A DNA stretch of 9,658 bases from Caldisericaceae bacterium (lineage in GTDB: Bacteria; Calditrichota; Calditrichia; Calditrichales; Calditrichaceae), in contig JAGHBR010000285.1 in NCBI GenBank assembly GCA_021160885.1, positions 1 through 9,658 of the forward strand, written 5' to 3'. Below, in pieces: positions 1 to 7,806 of the stretch. Below the pieces are notes generated by a model. The model saw nothing but the letters and a program-made list of their open reading frames with translations. It searched no databases and was not told the DNA's origin. Position numbers and translations under genes: made by a program. The first letter of the stretch is position 1; every line of letters begins with the position of its first letter.

Positions 1-130
1 ATTTTCGCGGCATATAGGGACATTTTTTGTCTTAATTTTCGCTCAACGGTCAAAAACGAAAAGAATGAATCTATGTTTGAATATGCAGCATTACATGGCC
101 AGCATCTCCCTTCCATGCAACAGCCTGGAA
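1..130. other. Left flank, no supported gene
   Basis: No gene can be supported here. Plus-strand frame 1 is open from the window edge to a TGA at 157-159, about 52 codons, but its last third lies in the hairpin and repeat sequence described below and the peptide resembles nothing I recognise. On the minus strand an ATG at 23 could begin a gene running off the left edge, but only seven codons are visible and no good Shine-Dalgarno precedes it. A small hairpin with arms CCTTCCA (109-115) and TGGAAGG (126-132) and a 10-nt loop abuts the repeat and may be a diverged part of it. Confidence 0.4.
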
Positions 131-179
131 GGCGGGAATCCCTAAGTCGAAAGGTTTGAAGAATCCCCGATTTTTCAAA
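131..179 (+). repeat. Dispersed repeat, partial copy 1
   Basis: This stretch matches the reverse complement of 3979-4024. By eye, 39 of 45 positions agree over 131-175 without gaps, beginning with the shared string GGCGGGAATC and ending in CGATTTTT. One further gap extends the match by a few bases. The outer ends seen in the other copy (AGAAACCTTTG and its complement) are missing or eroded here, so this is a partial or diverged copy. It lies in non-coding DNA beyond the addA terminator. I infer a small non-autonomous dispersed element. The similarity is seen directly; its mobility is inference. Confidence 0.7.
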
Positions 180-200
180 ACTTAAAATTCCCTCAATTAC

Positions 201-225
201 AAAAAGCGCAGGCCAGAAACCTGCG
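201..225 (-). terminator. Intrinsic terminator after addA
   Basis: Read on the minus strand there is a perfect 6-bp GC-rich stem, CGCAGG (225-220) and CCTGCG (212-207), with a 7-nt loop TTTCTGG. It is followed by one C and then five T (205-201). The stem begins 12 nt after the addA stop codon. Stem, small loop and U-tract fit a rho-independent terminator closing the addB-addA unit. Confidence 0.85.
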
Positions 226-237
226 GATACGAATGTC

Positions 238-3200
238 TTATGGCGCGACAGGATACGTTCGCTTAATTTTCTCAATTAAATTTTCAAACTCCCTTTTAAT
301 GACAGCAATTTCATCCCTCGAGTAAACGATTTGGTAAAGCCGGGCCGGATGAACAAAGTACAACATTACGGGAAAGACTTTTTGCTGTGGGAACAGCTGA
401 CTGAGTAACAGGGCGTAGCCTCGCATTTGCCAGTCGTATTTTTGGGCTGTTTCAGCCACCTGTGCAGCCTGAATGCGATTGGTTTTGTAATCCACCACCT
501 GCCACAGGCCTTCCTCATTTTTAATGATGCGGTCAATGGTGCCGGTAAAAAAATCGTTGCCCAATCGCATGGTCACCGTTAATTCATTTCTGGCCTGGCT
601 GGTCTGCAGAATTGCCCGCCCCTGCTCCGAAGCGTACATCTTATCTTTGAGTTCATGAATTTCTTTTTTCAATTGCTGGCGCTTGCTGTCATCGAACACT
701 TCAAACTCAAAAAAAATTCGTTCCAGCAGTTCTTGTTCGTCCATTTGTTTTTGAGTAGAAAGTTCCAGAAAACGGTGAAAAATTTTTCCTTTAACCAGTG
801 AGTCATCCATGCGATAGATATTTTCGGCAAATAACTGGTAATCGCTTTCAAAAAATCCCAGATGGTAACGATGATAGTAATTTTCTTTATCTTCCATAAA
901 TGTCATCAGGCGCGTAGCAGAAAAAATCAACGGGCCGGGCACATCCTTCAATGGCTGGTAAGGCTGCAGGTCCTCAGGTTCAACAGGAGCAGTTTTGTCT
1001 AATTGCTGTTTTAAACTCTCCAGTTCCTTGCGGTAAGCCAACGCCTGCTGTTCCTCAAATTCTTCGGCTTGGAGCTGGTGCACCACGTGTAGCTGGTAAT
1101 CCTGACCTTCAATAATCGTTGTCTCTTTGTCTAACAAATCGGCCTGGCGTTTTTGGGAAAAAGCCTGCAACCATTCCAGAAACGAATGGCGCTGAATTTT
1201 ACCATCTTTAATCCGGGCAGAAAAGAACAGATGTTCGCTGGCTCTGGTAACAGCCACGTAAAAAATTCGTTTGGCTTCGGCCAGTTCGCGTTTCTTCTTT
1301 TCTAATTTTAACAGTTTTAAAAGGCAAAAATCATCCAGGGATTCTTCAGTATCGGAACGAAAGGCTGTGGCAAGACCAATTTCCGGTTCTAAAAAAACAG
1401 CCTGCCGCACATTGTCCACGTTTTTTGTATTGAGGTAAGGAATAAAAACAACCGGGAACTGCAACCCTTTGGCGGCATGAATGGTCATGATTTTAACTGT
1501 TTCACGGTCGTCTAAATTAATCTGCGGTTCGCCTTCTTTCAGATTTTCTTCGATCAGCAGCTCCAGCTGGCGAATCAATTCCAACAAACCGCTTAAGCCG
1601 CTTTTGTTAAAACGGTAAACGTGCTCAATGAATTTCTCAATGTTGGCCAGCAATTGTTCTCCGTCCGTTTGCGCCATGATCAACGCCGGGTAATTGAGTT
1701 CATCCAGCACCAGCCGCAGCAAATCGCCCAGAGGCAGCAAATCACGCAGTTCAATCCAGCGTCGTAAACGATTAGCAATACGCTGCAGCTCCGCGCGTTC
1801 CTGTTCGCTGTAAGGGCCTTTCAATTCCCCGCCGAGCTTTTGCCAGTATGTTTGACCTTCTTCCTGGCTCAGGTGAAACAGCACACGGTCGGCAACCAGA
1901 AAGAGTTTGGAACGTAGCAAGGCGACTAAATAAAAATCGGATTCAGGGTCGGCCAAAAAATTGAGTAAATGGTAAAAATCCTGAATTTCCTGCCGTTGCC
2001 AGTAGCCAATCCCTTTAACAGTTTTAAAAGGAATGTCCCGATTGCGCAAAGCCTGTTCAATTTGCAGCAACTCGCTACGACTACGCAGCAAAATGGCGAT
2101 GTCGCCAAATTCTAACTTACGTTCTTTTTCTTCGCTACCTTTTCGTTCATGGCAGGTGAGTTCCTGATTACGCACCAGCCGTTCGATGGTTTGAGCAATG
2201 TAGGCTTCCTCAGTCAGCTGGTCTTCTTCGCGCAACACGGCCAATTCGATGTGCCCTTTTTCCGGAACATCACGTTGTGCGGTTAACGGTTCAAACTCCA
2301 CTTCGTAAATGTTCTGCGCCGAAGGCTGTAACAAATCGGCAAACAAATCATTAATAAAGGCATTGATTCTGGGCAGAAACCGAAAACTGTTCTTCAAAAG
2401 CACGTTGCCGCTGTAGTCAGCCGCTTCATTATATCCGGCGACCCGGGCCAGTTGCTGCTTAACCGCTTTAAAAATGCGAATATCGGCATTACGAAATCCG
2501 TAAATGGATTGCTTGGGATCGCCCACCACAAATATCTTTTGTTTGCAAAGCCGTCCTTCTTCACTGGCCAGCAACTCAATGATTTTCCACTGCAGAGCAT
2601 TAGTGTCCTGAAATTCATCCACCATGATGAACTCGTAGCGCCGAGCCAGCTCCTGACGAACCCTGGGATTGTCTTTCAGTAACTGGTAAACTTTAATCAG
2701 CAGGTCTTCAAAATCAAGGCCAGGGATTTCGGCTTTTAAGTCTTCGTAAAATTGTCGGGCGCGCTGGTACAATTGAAAAATGACAGTAAAAAGCCTGAAG
2801 TACAGCCGGTCATTGTCTCCTGGCGGTGGCCCAGGATCAAAGGTTTTTAATAAAGAAAGTAGTTGCGCGCTTTGTTCACTTAAGGCCAAAAGCATTGGCT
2901 CGGCATCGGCCTGCCAGGACTTTTTCCCGCCCAGAGAACGGAGTGAACTGTAAGCCTTTCCTTTTTGGGCGGTATAGAATTCCAACGCCTTAAAAACAAT
3001 TCTGAACTCCTCCACACTAAGTGAAGCTTTGCCGTAAAGCACAGACAATTGTTGCAGAAAGCCATCAGCCTTAAGGGCAGCTTCGCTGGCAGCTGGTTTC
3101 AGTTTTCCCACCAGCGATCCAGCCAGGCTGAACAATTTTTGCAGTTCCGAGGCCGGCCATAATTGATTAATGGCCTCTAACCAGAGTTGTGACACAAAAG

Positions 3201-3813
3201 CAAAGTAATCCTGTTCATCGTTAAAGGTTACAAATCGTTCCACAATGGCGGACATTTCGTAGGGCTGGCTTAAGGCGCGGCGTAATAAAAGGCGAATCTT
3301 TTTGGGCTCAAAATACTGAAACAATTCCAGGTAGGCATTGCGTTGCTGGTCATCCGTTGTTGCGTTAATTTCTTCGAACAGCTGGTCAATGGCCTGGCTC
3401 ATGAGCAGACTGCTTTGCATGTCGTCCAGTTCGCCAAAATCGGGAGGCAGTTGCGCTTCAATGGGGTATTCACGTAAAATGCGGGCGCAAAAGGAATGGA
3501 TGGTCGAAATGGCTACCGAATTAAGTTGATCGCGGATGCCCAGCAAGTGTTGGCGTTCTTTTTTGTCTTTGGCCTCTTGCAAGCGCTCATTAACCGCCTG
3601 GGCGATGCGTTCGCGCATTTCACCGGCCGCCTTGTTGGTAAAGGTAATGGCTAAAATTTTGCGCGCCTGGTAGGGCTTTTGCCTGTAGTGCCTGGTGGCA
3701 ATTTCCATGAAACGCTCCACCAGCAAGCGGGTTTTACCTGCGCCGGCGCCGGCCGTTACCGAAATATTTCGGCTAAAATCAAGCGCTTGTTTTTGTTCGT
3801 CTGTTAATTGCAT
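238..3813 (-). CDS. addA: AddA: ATP-dependent helicase/nuclease subunit A
   Basis: This 1191-residue protein is the motor subunit of the AddAB (RecBCD-like) complex, which unwinds and degrades double-strand DNA ends in the cytoplasm to load recombination. All superfamily-1A UvrD/Rep helicase motifs are visible: P-loop GAGAGKT (22-28), motif Ia around 54-69, TIHSFC (104-109), Walker B DEFQDT (399-404), GDPKQSIYGFR (431-441), NSFRF (475-479), TIHAAKGLQF (777-786) and AVTRASEHLF (854-863). The C-terminus is a RecB-type PD-(D/E)XK nuclease with H1013, D1094, the D1108-Y-K1110 pair and Q1129/Y1133, so both activities look intact. It has no Fe-S cysteine set, as expected for AddA. Length is close to the roughly 1200 residues of Bacillus AddA. 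The start begins MQLTDEQ, a family-typical opening; the upstream GGAT is only a weak ribosome site. addB lies upstream on the same strand across a 272-bp gap. A lone RecB or AdnA is a less likely alternative, given the AddB-like neighbour. Confidence 0.9.
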   Translation of the reverse strand: MQLTDEQKQALDFSRNISVTAGAGAGKTRLLVERFMEIATRHYRQKPYQARKILAITFTNKAAGEMRERIAQAVNERLQEAKDKKERQHLLGIRDQLNSVAISTIHSFCARILREYPIEAQLPPDFGELDDMQSSLLMSQAIDQLFEEINATTDDQQRNAYLELFQYFEPKKIRLLLRRALSQPYEMSAIVERFVTFNDEQDYFAFVSQLWLEAINQLWPASELQKLFSLAGSLVGKLKPAASEAALKADGFLQQLSVLYGKASLSVEEFRIVFKALEFYTAQKGKAYSSLRSLGGKKSWQADAEPMLLALSEQSAQLLSLLKTFDPGPPPGDNDRLYFRLFTVIFQLYQRARQFYEDLKAEIPGLDFEDLLIKVYQLLKDNPRVRQELARRYEFIMVDEFQDTNALQWKIIELLASEEGRLCKQKIFVVGDPKQSIYGFRNADIRIFKAVKQQLARVAGYNEAADYSGNVLLKNSFRFLPRINAFINDLFADLLQPSAQNIYEVEFEPLTAQRDVPEKGHIELAVLREEDQLTEEAYIAQTIERLVRNQELTCHERKGSEEKERKLEFGDIAILLRSRSELLQIEQALRNRDIPFKTVKGIGYWQRQEIQDFYHLLNFLADPESDFYLVALLRSKLFLVADRVLFHLSQEEGQTYWQKLGGELKGPYSEQERAELQRIANRLRRWIELRDLLPLGDLLRLVLDELNYPALIMAQTDGEQLLANIEKFIEHVYRFNKSGLSGLLELIRQLELLIEENLKEGEPQINLDDRETVKIMTIHAAKGLQFPVVFIPYLNTKNVDNVRQAVFLEPEIGLATAFRSDTEESLDDFCLLKLLKLEKKKRELAEAKRIFYVAVTRASEHLFFSARIKDGKIQRHSFLEWLQAFSQKRQADLLDKETTIIEGQDYQLHVVHQLQAEEFEEQQALAYRKELESLKQQLDKTAPVEPEDLQPYQPLKDVPGPLIFSATRLMTFMEDKENYYHRYHLGFFESDYQLFAENIYRMDDSLVKGKIFHRFLELSTQKQMDEQELLERIFFEFEVFDDSKRQQLKKEIHELKDKMYASEQGRAILQTSQARNELTVTMRLGNDFFTGTIDRIIKNEEGLWQVVDYKTNRIQAAQVAETAQKYDWQMRGYALLLSQLFPQQKVFPVMLYFVHPARLYQIVYSRDEIAVIKREFENLIEKIKRTYPVAP

Positions 3814-3967
3814 TTCACTATCCGTATTTTCTAATTCACCACAAAGAATGGACTTTTATTGAATTTTGAATGAGATCATCCTTTTGGCAACAATTCCACA
3901 TTTTTAATCACCTATTACCAGATTCTGGGGCTTAATCAACCTCAAAAAACTGCCAATTAATTTAAAC

Positions 3968-4066
3968 AGAAACCTTTGAAAAAATCGCGGGTTCTCCAAA
4001 CCTGTCAACTTAGAGATTCCCGCCTGCGTGGGAATGACATTCTTAATGATTTTTTCAAAGGTTTCT
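3968..4066 (-). repeat. Dispersed repeat copy 2, 19-bp inverted ends (MITE-like)
   Basis: A 99-bp element is bounded by a perfect 19-bp inverted repeat: AGAAACCTTTGAAAAAATC at 3968-3986 and its exact complement at 4048-4066. Inside is a hairpin, ATTCCCGC (4016-4023) and GTGGGAAT (4028-4035), with a 4-nt loop and one G-T pair. Its inner half matches 131-179 in the opposite orientation. The short string CAATTAA occurs on both sides (3954-3960 and 4070-4076) and could be a target duplication if the element spans 3961-4069, but the area is AT-rich, so this is weak. It starts 20 bp after the addB stop and lies between addB and addA. No transposase is encoded. The ATTCCCGC-type palindromic core recalls short repeats common in many bacterial genomes. 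It could also fold in the addB-addA transcript and affect its stability or read-through. Confidence 0.75.
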
Positions 4067-4085
4067 AATCAATTAAAATCCTCTT

Positions 4086-7000
4086 TTACTTTTGCTTCTC
4101 CTGGGCCGCCGCGATGCGTTCCAACTTGCCAACCGTTTTCTGGCACATGCGCCGGTACTCACAATAGCTTTTACAAAACTGGTCAGATGGATTCAGAGTG
4201 TGATGAAATTTCCCGGCTTTAATCTGTTCCACGTAATTCAGGGCAAAGGTCAAACTGCGTTCCAGAACTTCATCAAAGGTAATCAGGTGGTCATCTTCTT
4301 CATCCGTTACCTTGTCGTTTGGCAGGTAGGCCTGCGCTCTACCGTTGGGCAAAGTTGCACAATTCTTGTCTGCCAGTACCGGCGTAAGTTTGATTTTAGC
4401 AGGATCTTTCAGGCTGTACAAACCACCAAAAACCGGTTCGGTTTCTGGTAAAATTTCAGGCAACACGCTCAAATAAAGGGGGATTTGTAACATTTTGCCA
4501 GACAGCACTTCCTGAATTAGATTATTGCCCACCTGACCGGTTTTGTAGTCAATAATTACGGCATGGCCATTTTCATCCACATCTACACGGTCTATGCGTC
4601 CCTGCAATCGCAACTGACCGGCCTCATTTTGCAAAGTCACTGGTGTACTAATGGAATTCGGATCGGCCGGAAAGTCGCCGCTAAAGCCGAAGGACAACTC
4701 AAAATACTGAGGGATAAATGGCATTTTTTTCATGCGCTCTTCTTCGGTCTCTAAAAAGGCAGGTAAAATTCCCATTAATTGATCATCGCCTAAAAAACGC
4801 CTTTTTTCGATTTCCCAGAAGAGACCCTGGTAAGGCAGTTTTGCCAGTTCTTCCACGGCAATCTTTTGCAAAAGATCTTTAAACAAAGGCGCCTGGTGCT
4901 GTTGCCCGCGATTTTTCAGTTCCGTAAAAAAACGAAACAAAATACGGTGCACCACCATCCCGCGCTCCTGCGGCGTCAGTTCTTCTTCGATTTCGACCGG
5001 CGGTTCTACCTTTAACACATTTTGCAGGAAAAATTTCATTGGGCATTGAGCATAGGTTTCCAGGCGGCTGACTGACCAGGTTTGCCTCCCGAATTTTTGC
5101 TGCAATAGAGTCGTGATTTCTGGAAAATTCGTCAGATTGCCTTCGTAAGCAGAAAATTGCAGGCCCATATTACGGTCCAGACTAATGCGTATCTGATCCA
5201 GCAAATGAGCCAGGCGGCCTTCACTGCCCTGCAGAAGCGCCTGCAATAGTCGCAAGCGGCCAAGCGCCTCCTCTTTATGCCCGGATTGCGTAATAAAGCG
5301 CACATGCTGTCCAAAATCGGACCACAATTTTTTCCTGTTTTCAAATAGCGGATCCCCATCCTGAGGTGTTTGTTCATCGATTACGGCAATGTCCTTTAAA
5401 TCGGCTAAAAAAGAGGAAGGTACCAGCGCCTCTTCATCCTGAAATTGAGGGAAGGTTAAAAAGACCGTTTTGGCCTGGCTTTCCAGTAACTGGTAAAAAA
5501 GAAATCGATCCTGATCCAGTAATTCTTCACTGGCGGTTAAGCCCAGCTCCATTCGCAGACGGTCGTTAAAAAAGATGTCTTTAACGGAGGCACGTGGAAA
5601 ATCGCCATCGACCAGACCGCCAATGAACAACACATCAAAATCAAGCGCCAGTATTTCCAGTCGGGGAAGAATCTGCACGCCAAGCTCCGGCCATTCCGTT
5701 AAATTGTAGGTTGCGGTAAGCAGAGCCCGTTGCAGGCTTTCCAATAAACGGCGTCGTTTGATGGGCTGTTGACCGTAAAGCAGATTTAAACTCCAGATGC
5801 TGCGTTCAAAAACTTTAACAAAACGATTGTAAGCCCGGAAATTGTGTTCTTTTTGCCGTTCGCTTAACCATTCACTCTGACGGCCATACCAGCGCAACAG
5901 TCCTAAGCGTTCGCAAAGCTCCAGGTAGCTGTTGCGGAATTGACTGGCTGAGGCCTGCTCAGGGAATTCAAACAAAGGGCGTAAAAATTCCCGCAACGAA
6001 GCAATCTGCTCCTTTATCTTTTGTTCGTCAAGCTGTTGGTTGTTCTCTTCCTCTTTAAACAGCGGAACAAACTTTTTCAGGGAGCTCAAACTTTTTTCAT
6101 TCAGGTTTTGAATGCGTGCCTTGATGGCCAGTTGTTTTAAAAAGTTTAAATCGATTGGTTCCGGTTTGGTCACAAATTGATTTTGTAAAAAGGCAAAGGT
6201 TGCCTCAAGCGGGAAATTTTCTTCAATAATTTTTATTAGCTCTAAAAAGGCTGCAATCAGTGGAGATTGAACCAGTTCAAAGCCGGTTGAAAGGTTGTAG
6301 GGGATACCAAAGTCTTCGAACACCTGGCGAATGGTGCGGGCATATTTTTCCAGATGGCTGAACGTAACCGCAATTTTGTGCAGCGGGATACCCCGGGCGT
6401 TAAGCTGGCGTACCTTGCCGGCAATAAAGGCCACTTCCTGTTCGCGGTTTTTCAGAGCCACCGAATGAATGCGCTGCCGAAGATCGGCCTTGTTAGGTTC
6501 GCTATGCCGGTTAAATAAAAAGCGGGCTAAAAAAGAAGTCGTAGCCTTGTGTTCAATGTGAGCATCAATCAGTTTGAATTTTTCAACAGCCTGCAAAGTG
6601 TGCCGGAATAATTCCTGATTAGCCTGCAGGTAATCCAGCTGCACATGAACCGGCAGCCAGTCTTTGACTCGTTCAATAAACTTTAACATGGGCGGACTGA
6701 ACAGCCCGTAACCGCTAATGTAAACGGCCTGAACTTCGGGAAACAATTCAAAAAACTGTTGTTTGGTTACCTGATGGGCGGCGAGAGAGCGGGCAAAGGG
6801 TTCGTCAATAAATTCAACGCCAAGCTTTTCTTCAAGCAAGGAAAGTAGGCGGACAAAATCGTCAAATTCTTCCGGAGTCATTTCTGAAATTTCATTTTGT
6901 TTGCCGGCCAGTTCTGAACTGGAGAAGCCGAAATTGCGCAATTCTGTAATCGTTTCCCAAACGCGTCGTACCAGCCCACTTTTGACCTCCCTGCCACGTG

Positions 7001-7322
7001 TCAGGTATTTAAAATCATCCGCTTGATTTTCCAAAATTTCCTGAACCAGAATCAGCAACGTGTCAGTCGGGATTAACCTTTTGGCCTGCGGCAACGCTTT
7101 GTAAATGTGCAGTAAAAGTTGTTCAAAAGTAAACACCGGCGGGTCGATCAATGCCTGGTTTGGGGCCAGGTTAACCAGTTGATTTTTGAAGCGGCGCATC
7201 GCACGATTGACCGGCGCCAGCACCAGGGCTTTAAGTCTTCCGTTTTGCAGATGATTTTGAATTTGATTCAAAAATGCAAAATAAGAGCCGGGGACTTTAC
7301 AGGTTACAAAAATATCTTTCAT
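4086..7322 (-). CDS. addB: AddB-like helicase/nuclease subunit B, P-loop lost
   Basis: This 1078-residue protein is the likely partner of AddA. The N-terminal two-thirds resembles the UvrD/RecC-like fold of AddB: LVLAPVNRAMRRF near 34-45, NREQEVAFIAGKVRQL (292-307) and FIGGLVDGDFP (566-576). No GxGKT-type P-loop is present near the N-terminus, so this half probably binds or scans DNA without driving translocation. The C-terminus is a PD-(D/E)XK nuclease with H792, D911 in GRIDRVD, D925-Y-K927 and Q946/Y950, all apparently intact. Four cysteines fit the Fe-S staple of AddB: C760 (in YAQCPMKFF) plus C1050, C1054 and C1060 near the end. Their C-x3-C-x5-C spacing is one residue longer than the usual C-x2-C-x5-C. 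The ATG at 7322 gives a natural family N-terminus (short strand, then APV..AMRRF), but no Shine-Dalgarno is visible. It lies upstream of addA on the same strand. It could be catalogued only as a PD-(D/E)XK nuclease-family protein; the addA neighbour favours AddB. Confidence 0.82.
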   Translation of the reverse strand: MKDIFVTCKVPGSYFAFLNQIQNHLQNGRLKALVLAPVNRAMRRFKNQLVNLAPNQALIDPPVFTFEQLLLHIYKALPQAKRLIPTDTLLILVQEILENQADDFKYLTRGREVKSGLVRRVWETITELRNFGFSSSELAGKQNEISEMTPEEFDDFVRLLSLLEEKLGVEFIDEPFARSLAAHQVTKQQFFELFPEVQAVYISGYGLFSPPMLKFIERVKDWLPVHVQLDYLQANQELFRHTLQAVEKFKLIDAHIEHKATTSFLARFLFNRHSEPNKADLRQRIHSVALKNREQEVAFIAGKVRQLNARGIPLHKIAVTFSHLEKYARTIRQVFEDFGIPYNLSTGFELVQSPLIAAFLELIKIIEENFPLEATFAFLQNQFVTKPEPIDLNFLKQLAIKARIQNLNEKSLSSLKKFVPLFKEEENNQQLDEQKIKEQIASLREFLRPLFEFPEQASASQFRNSYLELCERLGLLRWYGRQSEWLSERQKEHNFRAYNRFVKVFERSIWSLNLLYGQQPIKRRRLLESLQRALLTATYNLTEWPELGVQILPRLEILALDFDVLFIGGLVDGDFPRASVKDIFFNDRLRMELGLTASEELLDQDRFLFYQLLESQAKTVFLTFPQFQDEEALVPSSFLADLKDIAVIDEQTPQDGDPLFENRKKLWSDFGQHVRFITQSGHKEEALGRLRLLQALLQGSEGRLAHLLDQIRISLDRNMGLQFSAYEGNLTNFPEITTLLQQKFGRQTWSVSRLETYAQCPMKFFLQNVLKVEPPVEIEEELTPQERGMVVHRILFRFFTELKNRGQQHQAPLFKDLLQKIAVEELAKLPYQGLFWEIEKRRFLGDDQLMGILPAFLETEEERMKKMPFIPQYFELSFGFSGDFPADPNSISTPVTLQNEAGQLRLQGRIDRVDVDENGHAVIIDYKTGQVGNNLIQEVLSGKMLQIPLYLSVLPEILPETEPVFGGLYSLKDPAKIKLTPVLADKNCATLPNGRAQAYLPNDKVTDEEDDHLITFDEVLERSLTFALNYVEQIKAGKFHHTLNPSDQFCKSYCEYRRMCQKTVGKLERIAAAQEKQK

Positions 7323-7337
7323 GGAATCAAAAAGTTT

Positions 7338-7353
7338 ATTGTACTCAAGTACA
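7338..7353 (-). promoter_or_regulatory. Possible addB promoter -10 with operator-like dyad
   Basis: A perfect dyad TGTAC-TCAA-GTACA lies at 7340-7353, 17 bp before the addB ATG. It overlaps TACAAT (7343-7338 on the minus strand), which matches five of six bases of a sigma-70 -10 box. No convincing -35 box is seen 16-18 bp further upstream. If this -10 is used, the transcript would start about 10 nt before the ATG, which would fit the missing Shine-Dalgarno. The 5-N4-5 geometry resembles Gram-positive and cyanobacterial LexA boxes, but the regulator is not identified. The dyad is seen directly; the promoter and operator roles are inferred. Confidence 0.35.
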
Positions 7354-7806
7354 CCAAATTTAAAACATAATTATTAAGATTCAAGAAAATTATTAGGTTG
7401 AGATAACAAAAAATATTAAAGGGCTTTTAAAAAATACGCCAATACCTATTGCTCCGGTACGATTTTTGGGAACTTCCTTTAGAATGATGAAAGGCTTTAA
7501 CTTCAGAGTAAAAATATTTTCATCCAAATCAAGTTTTAAGGCAAAATTAATTTTTACTGCTAATTTATTTTAAATTTTTCCGCCTTAGGCAGATTGTTGC
7601 CCTGTTCCTTTTACTTGCCATGGGGGATTAAAATTCCCAGAACAAGAAATTTAAAACAATTGAATGCAAAATTGTTCAAATAAGAGCTACCCTTTCCCTC
7701 ATGGGTTTAAATAAGCAAAATTAGAAAATAATCATCAAATTTGACTTTTTAAGCAGCCCCTGAGGACTCAGGAAGATTAGACTTCCAATACTCTGAAATC
7801 AATCAA
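7354..7806. other. AT-rich intergenic gap, no gene recognised
   Basis: This region lies between the addB start and the 3' end of the lipoprotein gene, both on the minus strand. The longest ATG frame I looked at (plus strand, 7484-7573, 29 codons) has no good ribosome site and a low-complexity Lys/Phe-rich product, so I do not call it. AT-rich palindromes occur, for example AAAATTAATTTT at 7543-7554, the hairpin AACAATT/AATTGTT at 7655-7661 and 7670-7676, and GCCTTAGGC at 7582-7590. They are of the kind expected by chance in such sequence. No tRNA, riboswitch or repeat copy was recognised. Confidence 0.5.
7759..7786 (-). terminator. Weak hairpin pair after the lipoprotein gene
   Basis: Two small adjacent hairpins lie 20-50 bp past the lipoprotein stop. 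On the minus strand they read GGAAG-TCTAAT-CTTCC (7786-7771) and CCTGA-GTCC-TCAGG (7772-7759). No T-run follows; the next bases are GGCTGCTTAAAAAG. This is therefore not a standard intrinsic terminator. It may be a 3'-end stabilising structure, a factor-dependent end, or chance. Confidence 0.25.

Noticed and set aside
1..23. Minus-strand ATG at 23 as the start of a further downstream gene
   Set aside because: Only seven codons are visible, with no clear ribosome site or promoter.
1..159. Open plus-strand frame at the left edge as a 3' gene fragment
   Set aside because: About 52 codons only; its end is encoded by hairpin and repeat sequence, and the peptide has no recognisable domain. It cannot be judged without the DNA to the left.
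3968..4066. CRISPR or terminator reading of the inverted repeat
   Set aside because: There is only one unit with no direct repeats or regular spacers, and no T-run follows the stem on either strand, so neither call is supported.
4092..4451. 119-codon plus-strand open frame within addB
   Set aside because: It lies wholly antisense to the conserved AddB C-terminus, including the Fe-S cysteines, has no family resemblance and is a shadow of the real frame.
238..7322. A novel defence system built on the helicase-nuclease pair
   Set aside because: Both proteins keep the full AddA and AddB motif order and nuclease residues, and no extra defence gene is linked, so the ordinary recombination complex is the better explanation.
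7484..7573. 29-codon plus-strand ORF in the 7323-7806 gap
   Set aside because: Weak ribosome site, low-complexity Lys/Phe/Ser-rich product and AT-rich surroundings make it indistinguishable from chance.
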